DNA from: Gammaproteobacteria bacterium
GTDB lineage: Bacteria; Pseudomonadota; Gammaproteobacteria; Steroidobacterales; Steroidobacteraceae
Direction: 5' to 3'
Assembly: GCA_025357915.1 (NCBI GenBank)
Contig: JANYLH010000019.1
Span: 1 to 40,588, forward strand
Length of the DNA stretch: 40,588 nucleotides
Shown here one piece after another: positions 34,536 to 40,588 of the stretch (positions within the stretch are counted from its first letter, which is position 1; each line of letters begins with the position of its first letter). Under the pieces are notes generated by a model. It saw nothing but the letters and a program-made list of their open reading frames with translations. It was not told the origin of the DNA and did not search any database. The position numbers and the translations under genes were made by a program.

Positions 34536-35534
34536 TCAGGCACTGGCACGCTGCACTGTCGGTACGCTGGGCGGCAGCTGCGCGTAGCGCGCCGCAAGGT
34601 CTATGCCCATTTCCGCCTTCATGATGCGGCGCGGCATGGTACGCGCGCCCCGCGCAAGGCGCGCAACCGCACTACCCACGTCGGCCAGCGTGCCGAGGTC
34701 ACTCCAGCCACAGTCGGGCACCATTTTGACGCGCAGGGGCAAGCCTCGCGCTACCCCCAGGATCTCGTGCGAGAAGTCGACGACGGGCAGTTTCCCGTAG
34801 AGTGCCGCAAGTGCCGTTTGCCGGTTGTTATGGAAATCCATGGCCTGCTGCATGGGGCGGAACAGGTCAGGCCGGGTCATCTCGAACAACCGGAGCAGTG
34901 CCTTGCAGCTGGTAACCAGGATCAGCGTATCAAGCAGTGCGCCGCGCCTGATCAACAGGGCAGCTGTGGCAAACGCCGGTTGTTCCACGAACGTGAGCAC
35001 TTCGCATACACCCCGGTCATCGGGCGGGCCAGGCACGATGTACCCCAGCTCCGGATCGGGAGTTGCCGGCGTCATGCCCAGGAGGACAAGTTCCTCCGGC
35101 GCGGCGCGTACATGATCGAGCGCGTGCTCCATGGCCTGCCTGAGCAGGGATTCATCAAGCACCGCGTGATCAGAGGGCAGCAACACCACTGCGGCTTCGG
35201 CGTCCCGCTCCGCAATATGGAGCAGCTGCAGGAGGATGCCATTGCCGGTGCCGCAGTTGCGCGGCTGTACCACGACATTCCTCGCCGGTAAATGCTGCAG
35301 CGGGCGCCACCACCAGCGGCGGTGTTCCGCCGCCACGACCACGCTGACGCGATCGGCATCCGCCACCGACCGGGCGCGATCCATCGCGCCTTGCAGGAGC
35401 GAGGGTCCACCGGCCAGCGTGCAGTACTGCTTGGGCACCGCTCTGCCGTCGGCGTCGGTGGTCAGCGCGCTGAGGCGACGACCTTCGCCCGCTGCGAGGA
35501 CCAATGCCCAGGTGCGTGCGGCTTCGTTTAACAT
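34536..35534 (-). CDS. ManC-like sugar-phosphate nucleotidylyltransferase
   Basis: A 332-aa cytoplasmic enzyme resembling mannose-1-phosphate guanylyltransferase. It has the N-terminal nucleotide loop LVLAAGEGRRLSAL with PKQYCTLAGGPSLLQ, the base/ribose region VVVQPRNCGTGNGILLQLL, the metal-site VVLLPSDHAV and the C-terminal CGWSDLGTLADVG like the WSDVG of ManC. There is no phosphomannose isomerase domain, so it is the single-domain form. NCGTGNGI replaces the more usual RNTAPAI, so NTP and sugar choice are uncertain. It could feed GDP-mannose to surface polysaccharides. A short GGGGCGTCCCC dyad lies just before the ATG and may affect initiation. Transcribed alone, diverging from pcaF. Confidence 0.83.
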   Translation of the reverse strand: MLNEAARTWALVLAAGEGRRLSALTTDADGRAVPKQYCTLAGGPSLLQGAMDRARSVADADRVSVVVAAEHRRWWWRPLQHLPARNVVVQPRNCGTGNGILLQLLHIAERDAEAAVVLLPSDHAVLDESLLRQAMEHALDHVRAAPEELVLLGMTPATPDPELGYIVPGPPDDRGVCEVLTFVEQPAFATAALLIRRGALLDTLILVTSCKALLRLFEMTRPDLFRPMQQAMDFHNNRQTALAALYGKLPVVDFSHEILGVARGLPLRVKMVPDCGWSDLGTLADVGSAVARLARGARTMPRRIMKAEMGIDLAARYAQLPPSVPTVQRASA

Positions 35535-35726
35535 GGGGGACGCCCCTGGTTCGGTCGTGCGACTTATGAGATCACGCTACCGACACTAGCACCACAGGTC
35601 TATTCGCGAATGTACGTAATCGCACATAGCTTTCGGGGCGAGCGCCGGTTCATCCACTACGCTCGTGCCCAGGAGCCGGTATCATTGGCTTCGGCGATAA
35701 TTTCCATGAATCTCAGGGATCTATCC

Positions 35727-35786
35727 ATGAGCACTGGCAAGTTGGCCTGCATCGGCAGCGCGACCGGTTGGCCGCATGGCCACTGA
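35727..35786 (+). CDS. Possible 19-residue leader peptide ahead of pcaF
   Basis: ATG 35727 has a good Shine-Dalgarno (AGGGA, 35715-35719, 7 bases away), whereas the pcaF ATG at 35776 has none. Translation gives [19 protein letters not shown] and stops at 35784-35786, 11 bases inside pcaF in another frame. Ribosomes ending there could restart at the pcaF ATG. No repeated regulatory codons are seen. An in-frame ATG at 35706 would add 7 residues. It may equally be chance; comparison with homologous upstream regions would decide. Confidence 0.3.
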   Translation: MSTGKLACIGSATGWPHGH

Positions 35787-36996
35787 AATGCAGCCGGTTT
35801 TTATCTGCGACGCGCTGCGCACGCCCATCGGCCGGTACGGCGGCGCGCTGGCGACCGTGCGTACCGATGATCTGGGCGCCGCCCCTGTCCGCGGGTTGAT
35901 CGCGCGCTACCCGTCGATCGACTGGGCGCAGCTTGACGAGGTCTATCTGGGTTGTGCCAACCAGGCGGGCGAAGACAACCGTAACGTGGCGCGCATGAGC
36001 CTGCTGCTGGCAGGCCTGCCCGAAAGCGTTCCGGGAGTTACCATAAATCGCCTGTGTGGCTCCGGGCTCGACGCCGTCGGCACGGCCGCGCGCGCCTTGC
36101 TGTCGGGACAGATTGATCTGGCGCTGGCTGGCGGCGTGGAATCCATGACGCGCGCCCCGTTGGTGATGGGCAAGTCGGAGGCTGCCTTCGGCCGTGAGCA
36201 ACGAATCGAGGACACCACCCTGGGTTGGCGATTCGTCAACACGGCATTCAAGGCCCGTTTCGGCGTCGAGACCATGGCGGAGACCGCGGAGAACATCGCA
36301 GCGGAACGCGGCATCTCCCGGGAAGACCAGGACGCGTTTGCATTGCGTAGCCAGCAGCGCGCCCTGCGCGCGCAGGCGCGGGGCTACTTCGCTGCGGAAA
36401 TCGTGCCCGTGAGCGCACCGGCTCGCAGGGGCGCAGAGCCCGTGACGGCCGCCAGCGATGAACATATCCGCGCCGATACCTCGCTGGAATCGCTGGCCCG
36501 GTTACCGTCGCTGGTGCGGACGCCCGGCACGGTGACGGCCGGCAACGCATCCGGAATCAACGACGGTGCCTGCGTTCTGCTGCTGGCGTCGGAGCGAGCG
36601 GTGCGACGGCACGGGTTGACACCCCGTGCACGCTTCCTGGGCATGGCTACGGCTGGTGTAGCGCCGCGAATCATGGGGATGGGTCCGGTGCCCGCGACGC
36701 GCAAACTGTGCGGATTACTGGACCTCATGGTGGGCGATTTCCACGCCATCGAGCTGAACGAAGCCTTCGCCGCGCAGGCGCTCGCTTGCCTGCGCGAACT
36801 CGGGCTCCCCGACGACGCCGGGCACGTCAACGCCAACGGCGGTGCAATCGCGCTGGGACACCCGCTCGGCATGTCCGGTGCACGACTCGTGATGACACTG
36901 GTGCACCAGCTGCAGGAAACGGGCGGCAAGCTCGGACTTGCTGCGATGTGCGTCGGCGTGGGTCAGGGTGTCGCGCTGGCAGTGGCCGGCGTATAG
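35776..36996 (+). CDS. pcaF: 3-oxoadipyl-CoA/3-oxo-5,6-dehydrosuberyl-CoA thiolase
   Basis: A 406-aa thiolase that splits beta-ketoadipyl-CoA into succinyl-CoA and acetyl-CoA, the last step of the beta-ketoadipate (and, as PaaJ, phenylacetate) pathway. The PcaF-specific run [20 protein letters not shown] is present, with active-site Cys94 in [22 protein letters not shown], and C-terminal His and Cys in [19 protein letters not shown] and [11 protein letters not shown]. Length is normal. It stands alone: no pcaIJ transferase, pcaDC or paa genes adjoin it in this window, so partner genes must be elsewhere. ATG 35776 lacks a clear ribosome site; ATG 35788 ([15 protein letters not shown]) is an alternative start nearer the usual N-terminus. 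Confidence 0.92.
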   Translation: MATEMQPVFICDALRTPIGRYGGALATVRTDDLGAAPVRGLIARYPSIDWAQLDEVYLGCANQAGEDNRNVARMSLLLAGLPESVPGVTINRLCGSGLDAVGTAARALLSGQIDLALAGGVESMTRAPLVMGKSEAAFGREQRIEDTTLGWRFVNTAFKARFGVETMAETAENIAAERGISREDQDAFALRSQQRALRAQARGYFAAEIVPVSAPARRGAEPVTAASDEHIRADTSLESLARLPSLVRTPGTVTAGNASGINDGACVLLLASERAVRRHGLTPRARFLGMATAGVAPRIMGMGPVPATRKLCGLLDLMVGDFHAIELNEAFAAQALACLRELGLPDDAGHVNANGGAIALGHPLGMSGARLVMTLVHQLQETGGKLGLAAMCVGVGQGVALAVAGV

Positions 36997-37024
36997 GCCG
37001 CGGCAGCTGTCCGCTCCACGGTGC

Positions 37025-37966
37025 TCAGAAATCCGAATGGACGGTGCCCAGCGGGAAGTTCTTCAGGTCGTAGGGCGTCACCTGATAGACATAGTAATTG
37101 AGCCAGTTGGCGTACAGCAGGCTCGCGTGACTGCGCCACTGGACCTGTGGCGGTTGTGACGGGTCGTCATTCCGATAGTAGTTCCGGGGCACGGTGATCG
37201 GCAGGCCCCTCGCCACGTCGCGATCGTATTCGGCCTTGAGGGTGAGCGGATCATATTCTGAATGGCCGGTGACGAAGACGTGCCGGCCGTCCTTGGTACC
37301 CACGAGATAGACACCCGCTTCATCGGACTCCGCGAGGATGGTCAGTTCGGGCGCCTTTTCGATATCCGCGCGGCGCACCTCGGTGTAGCGCGAATGTGGT
37401 GCGAGAAAAGTGTCGTCGAAGCCGCGCAGCAGGCGCTCGGTCGGCACCAGCGTGCGATGCTCGAAAACGCCGAACAACTTCCGCGGCAGCGGGTGCTTGG
37501 GAATGCCGTACAGGTGGTAGAGCGCGGCCTGCGCACCCCAGCAGATGTTGAAGGTGGCGACCACGTCGGTGGCTGCCCAATCCATGATGCGCGTGAGTTC
37601 GCGCCAGTAGTTCACGGCTTCGAATTCCATCTGTTCGATGGGCGCGCCGGTGATGATCAGGCCGTCGAATTTCTCGCCACGGATGTCGTCGAACGTGGTG
37701 TAGTGCTTGAGCAGATGGTCGGCGCTGGCATTGCGCGGGTCGTGGGTCGCGGTGCGCAGCAAGGTGACATCCACCTGCAGCGCTGAATTGCCGATCAGCC
37801 GCAGGATCTGCGTCTCGGTGGCAACCTTGGTGGGCATGAGGTTCAGGATCGCGACACGCATCGGACGGATGTCCTGGCGCGCGGCGCGTTCCTCGCCCAT
37901 CACGAACACGTTTTCGCTCTCGAGCGTCGCGCGTGCGGGCAGGCTCGCGGGTATCTTGACCGGCAT
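37025..37966 (-). CDS. metA: Homoserine O-acyltransferase MetA, predicted acetyl-CoA type
   Basis: A 313-aa glutamine-amidotransferase-like enzyme of methionine synthesis that activates homoserine. The catalytic Cys142 ([14 protein letters not shown]) and the His-Glu pair in [12 protein letters not shown] are present, and the N-terminus ([20 protein letters not shown]) is typical. Residue 111 is Glu ([12 protein letters not shown]). In studied MetA enzymes Glu at this position favours acetyl-CoA (as in Bacillus cereus) and Gly favours succinyl-CoA (as in E. coli), so this one should make O-acetylhomoserine despite its usual 'succinyltransferase' label. The gene upstream, 18 bases away, is a MetY-type O-acetylhomoserine sulfhydrylase, which agrees. 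The two form an operon on the minus strand. Confidence 0.94.
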   Translation of the reverse strand: MPVKIPASLPARATLESENVFVMGEERAARQDIRPMRVAILNLMPTKVATETQILRLIGNSALQVDVTLLRTATHDPRNASADHLLKHYTTFDDIRGEKFDGLIITGAPIEQMEFEAVNYWRELTRIMDWAATDVVATFNICWGAQAALYHLYGIPKHPLPRKLFGVFEHRTLVPTERLLRGFDDTFLAPHSRYTEVRRADIEKAPELTILAESDEAGVYLVGTKDGRHVFVTGHSEYDPLTLKAEYDRDVARGLPITVPRNYYRNDDPSQPPQVQWRSHASLLYANWLNYYVYQVTPYDLKNFPLGTVHSDF

Positions 37967-37984
37967 CGCTGCTCGCTCCAGGTC

Positions 37985-39280
37985 CTAGACGCTCGCGTTG
38001 AGCGCCTGGTCCAGATCCCAGCGGATGTCGTCGATATCCTCGAGACCCACGCTCAGGCGCACGAAATCCGGGCTGACGCCGGCGCTCGCCTGCTCCGCGG
38101 CGCTCAACTGGCTGTGCGTGGTGGACGCCGGGTGGATCGCCAGGCTCTTGGCATCGCCCACGTTGGCCACATGACTGAACAGTTTCAGGCTATCGATGAA
38201 TTTCTGCCCGGCAGCGGCTCCGCCGCGGATGCCGAAGCCCATGATCGCACCGCACCCCTTTGGCAGGAGTCTGCGGGCACGTTCGAAATCCGGATGGCTG
38301 TTGAGGCCGGGATACTTCACCCAGGCCACCTTCGGGTGCTGCTCGAGGAACTCGGCAACCGCCTGCGCGTTGTGTGTGTGCCGCTCCATGCGCAGGCTCA
38401 GTGTTTCGACGCCCTGAAGCGTCTGCCAGCTGTTGAACGGCGAAGCGCAGCCGCCAATGTCGCGCAGCACGTGCACGCGCGCCTTGATCGCGAAGGGCGG
38501 CAACCCCATGCCAAGCAGATCGGCATAGACCAGCCCGTGGTACGAAGGATCGGGCGTGGTGAAGTTGGCAAAACGCCCGCTCCGCCAGTCGAAGTTGCCG
38601 CCATCGACGATCATGCCGCCGATGCTGGTGCCATGCCCGCCGATGAACTTGGTGGTGCTGTGCACGACCACGTTGGCGCCCCACTCCACCGGGCGGAACA
38701 GGTATGGCGTCGCAAAAGTGTTGTCGATCATCAGCACGATGTTGTGCTGTCTGGCAATGGCGGCCACTTCCTCGAACGGGAAAACCGCGATGTCCGGGTT
38801 GCCGAGCGTTTCGCCGTAGATGATCTGGGTGTTCTTGCGGATGGCGTCGGCGAAGTCCTGCGGCCTGGTCGGGTCGACGAAGGTGACTTCGATGCCGAGG
38901 TTCCGCAGCGTGTGGTTGAACTGGTTATAGGTGCCACCATACAGCCGGCTGCTGCTGACGATATGAGCGCCCGAATTGCAGAGCGTGAAGATCGCCTGCG
39001 ACTGCGCGGCATGGCCCGAGCTCGTCGCCAGCCCCGCCACGCCACCTTCGAGCGCGGCAATGCGCTGTTCGAGTACGTCGGTCGTCGGGTTCATGAGCCG
39101 CGTGTAGATGTTGCCCAGTTCCTTGAGTGCGAACAGGTTCGCCGCGTGTTCGGTGCTCCTGAACTGGTAGCTGGTGGTCTGGTAGATCGGCACCGCGCGG
39201 CTCCCGGTGGCCGGGTCCGGCGTCTGGCCGGCATGCAGTTGCTGGGTAGCGAATCCGTACTTGCGGGGCGGCGTAGCCAT
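37985..39280 (-). CDS. metY: O-acetylhomoserine sulfhydrylase (MetY)
   Basis: A 431-aa PLP enzyme of the Cys/Met metabolism family that makes homocysteine from O-acetylhomoserine and sulfide. The PLP Lys is K211 in HSTTKFIGGHG; other cofactor residues lie in YTRLMNPTTDVLEQRIAALE, SSGHAAQSQAI and MIDNTFATPYLFRP. Segments SWQTLQGVETLSLRMERH and LFSHVANVGDAKSLAIHPAS mark the MetY branch rather than cystathionine synthase. The start was set at ATG 39280, 10 bases after GGAGG; ATG 39289 or an upstream start at 39328 would add 3 or 16 residues. metA follows 18 bases downstream. A possible -10 (TATGAT, 39333-39328) lies upstream; no SAM riboswitch was recognised. Confidence 0.94.
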   Translation of the reverse strand: MATPPRKYGFATQQLHAGQTPDPATGSRAVPIYQTTSYQFRSTEHAANLFALKELGNIYTRLMNPTTDVLEQRIAALEGGVAGLATSSGHAAQSQAIFTLCNSGAHIVSSSRLYGGTYNQFNHTLRNLGIEVTFVDPTRPQDFADAIRKNTQIIYGETLGNPDIAVFPFEEVAAIARQHNIVLMIDNTFATPYLFRPVEWGANVVVHSTTKFIGGHGTSIGGMIVDGGNFDWRSGRFANFTTPDPSYHGLVYADLLGMGLPPFAIKARVHVLRDIGGCASPFNSWQTLQGVETLSLRMERHTHNAQAVAEFLEQHPKVAWVKYPGLNSHPDFERARRLLPKGCGAIMGFGIRGGAAAGQKFIDSLKLFSHVANVGDAKSLAIHPASTTHSQLSAAEQASAGVSPDFVRLSVGLEDIDDIRWDLDQALNASV

Positions 39281-39340
39281 GAAACTCATTCCTCCGGATT
39301 GATCAGTGCTGCCTGCGGTGTGCGCCAATCATAGCGGATT

Positions 39341-39363
39341 CCGGACCGGCTGCGCCGGGCCGG
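39341..39363. repeat. GC-rich inverted repeat between the M24 gene and metY
   Basis: ccggaccgg (39341-39349) and ccgggccgg (39355-39363) form a 9-bp stem with one A-G mismatch around a 5-base loop. On the minus strand it lies about 150 bases after the M24 gene stop and just upstream of a TATGAT that may be the metY -10. It may be a weak terminator (no U-tract) or an operator. The rest of the 39364-39511 gap shows no feature I can name. Confidence 0.4.
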
Positions 39364-39511
39364 TGTGGGGATCAGCCAGTGTGCCGCAGCGTGCCGATGC
39401 GGCCATCGCTAACACGGTTCTTGATCGTATCAGCGCCCTGTCGGCGCAATCGGGGGTCAGGACGCGCAGCGCCTCCGACGGCCGCTACCTCACAGGTGTC
39501 GCGACTCCAGA

Positions 39512-40588
39512 CTACAGAAAAGCGGATTCGAGCGGATAGCGGCTCAGCACCTCATGGCCGGTAGCCGTGATCAGCACCTGCTGCTCGAGTTTGACACCCT
39601 CCGCTCCGCCGACTTCACCCATGTAGCTCTCGATGCAGACCGTCATGCCGGAAGCCAGGACACCGTCCTGCGCCAGGGGATCGTTCAGGTCGGCGCCAAT
39701 TGCCGGCCACTCATCGACCATGCCGACGCCATGCAGCGGGCAGCCGTAGTTCTGGTCGAGGTAGCGCTCTGGTATCCGCCACGCGCGCTCGCGAAACTCG
39801 CGGAACGTCAAGCCCGGATGGAGCAGTCCGCAGTTGTGCGCGACCTGATCCGCCGCAAGTCCGTAGAGCCGCCGCTGGGCCGCGGAGGGCGCGCCAGGCC
39901 CGCACAGGAACGTGCGGCTCACGTCGGCGCAGTAACCGTGGGGTCCGATCATGTCGGTGTCGAAACTCACCAGGTCGCCGGCCTCGATGCGGCGGCCGGA
40001 GGCTTCCTGGAACCAGGGGTTGGTGCGGGGCCCGGAGCTGAGGAGCCGTGTCTCTATCCATTCCCCGCCGTGCGCGATATTGGCGTAATGAAGTTCGGCC
40101 CACAGTTCGTTTTCGCTCATGCCGGGCCGCAGCGCCTGGTGCAGTCTCGACATGGCGATATCGGCCACGGCCAGCGACTCACGCATGCAGGCGATTTCCC
40201 CGGGACTCTTGAGCGAGCGGGCGAGCTCCAGCAGGCGCTGGCCCTCGACGAGTGTGAAGCCCTGGCCGCGCAGGGCCTCTACGCCGATCACGTCGGTGCG
40301 ATCGACGGCGAGCCGGTGCGGGCCCGGACCCATGAGCGCGCACACCACATCCCGGATCTCGCCGGCCCAGCGTCGGCTCACGGCCACGGCGTGCTCGGCG
40401 ACGTTGAAGAACGCATGGATGACCGCCGGCCTCACCTCGGCAATTGCGGGCAGGTCAGGGACGTGGTCCAGGCAGTTGCGGTTGGCGTATTCGAACAGTA
40501 CCGCCCTGCCCTGTGCCGGTACGACACAGTAGCGCCCCATGTTGTGCAGCATCCACACGGTCATGTTGCGCGAGTCGGTGGCGTAGCG
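39512..40588 (-). CDS. DddP-like M24-family metalloenzyme, N-terminus outside window
   Basis: 358 C-terminal residues; the gene enters from the right edge in frame (RYATDSRNMTVWMLHN), so about 85 residues are missing. The M24 creatinase/aminopeptidase-P fold carries metal ligands D210, D212 (FDTDMIG), D222 (CADVSRTF), H286 (YGCPLHGVGMVDEWP), E320 (TVCIESYMG) and E335 (VKLEQQVLI), counted from the first visible codon. The spacing and surroundings (GGEWIETRLL, SGPRTNPWFQE, YGC..HGVG..DEWP) match DddP, the M24 enzyme that cleaves dimethylsulfoniopropionate, including its Tyr and Asp around the metal His (Y281, D292). Ordinary Xaa-Pro peptidases differ there. Activity on DMSP is not proven: DddP-like relatives of unknown function exist. 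Confidence 0.85.
   Translation of the reverse strand, partial: RYATDSRNMTVWMLHNMGRYCVVPAQGRAVLFEYANRNCLDHVPDLPAIAEVRPAVIHAFFNVAEHAVAVSRRWAGEIRDVVCALMGPGPHRLAVDRTDVIGVEALRGQGFTLVEGQRLLELARSLKSPGEIACMRESLAVADIAMSRLHQALRPGMSENELWAELHYANIAHGGEWIETRLLSSGPRTNPWFQEASGRRIEAGDLVSFDTDMIGPHGYCADVSRTFLCGPGAPSAAQRRLYGLAADQVAHNCGLLHPGLTFREFRERAWRIPERYLDQNYGCPLHGVGMVDEWPAIGADLNDPLAQDGVLASGMTVCIESYMGEVGGAEGVKLEQQVLITATGHEVLSRYPLESAFL

Noticed and set aside
35610-35632. TGT-N10-ACA dyad (tgtacgtaatcgcaca) as a regulator site between the nucleotidylyltransferase and pcaF
   Set aside because: Three-base arms are expected by chance, and the core does not match a CRP, FNR or PcaR/PcaQ site I know.
39281-39511. 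SAM riboswitch or other methionine-control RNA ahead of metY
   Set aside because: Only one GC-rich stem and a TATGAT were seen; no known SAM-riboswitch core could be recognised by eye.

Overview
The window is GC-rich and almost wall-to-wall coding. Many neighbouring genes share the 4-base ATGA or GTGA stop/start overlap. The set of genes (Cus-type RND pump, TolC-type outer-membrane channel, YaiO-type barrel, DUF883/YqjE membrane proteins, M15-type MepK/YcbK peptidase, PcaF, MetA/MetY) points to a Gram-negative member of the Pseudomonadota, most likely a gammaproteobacterium. I cannot name a genus. There are no tRNA, rRNA, CRISPR, transposase or integrase genes.

Layout from left to right. (1) 1-4407, minus: a copper/silver efflux operon, made of a small Cys-rich secreted protein, a TolC-like channel, a CusB-like adaptor carrying a heavy-metal-binding segment, and CusA (cut by the left edge). 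(2) 4566-8425, minus: a secreted M28 peptidase, an amidohydrolase and an aldo/keto reductase. (3) 8552-11381, plus: a MacB/DevCA-like ABC exporter (FtsX-type permease, ATPase, lipoprotein adaptor). (4) 11386-16274, minus: a four-gene oxidative phosphonate-degradation operon: a dicarboxylate/amino-acid type symporter, a TmpA-like 2-oxoglutarate oxygenase, a PhnZ/TmpB-like HD di-iron oxygenase fused to a HAD phosphatase, and an organophosphate-antiporter family transporter. (5) 16555-23716, plus: a five-gene overlapping operon that looks like a synthase-dependent surface polysaccharide system: a membrane-anchored HEAT-repeat protein, a processive GT2, a TPR+YaiO barrel exporter, an LtaS/OpgB-like transferase and a GH18-like hydrolase. 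(6) 23726-25537, minus: a metallo-beta-lactamase/degenerate receiver/GAF protein. (7) 25589-35534: ion transport and envelope-maintenance genes (Nramp-like, FNT channel, P-type ATPase, AI-2E, L,D-transpeptidase, YqjE-like, DUF883, MepK/YcbK-like peptidase, sugar-phosphate nucleotidylyltransferase). (8) 35776-36996, plus: beta-ketoadipyl-CoA thiolase, preceded by a possible 19-residue leader peptide. (9) 37025-39280, minus: metY-metA, a direct sulfhydrylation route to homocysteine; MetA carries the acetyl-type residue Glu111. (10) 39512-40588, minus: a DddP-like M24 metalloenzyme cut by the right edge.

Two systems deserve most attention. The first is the phosphonate operon, because of the HD oxygenase-HAD fusion and its unusual pair of transporters. 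The second is the polysaccharide operon, because of its gene combination (HEAT scaffold, GT2, YaiO porin, LtaS-like transferase, GH18-like hydrolase). The two operons diverge from one AT-rich control region at about 16355-16415. All functions are inferred from motifs read by eye; no database search was run.
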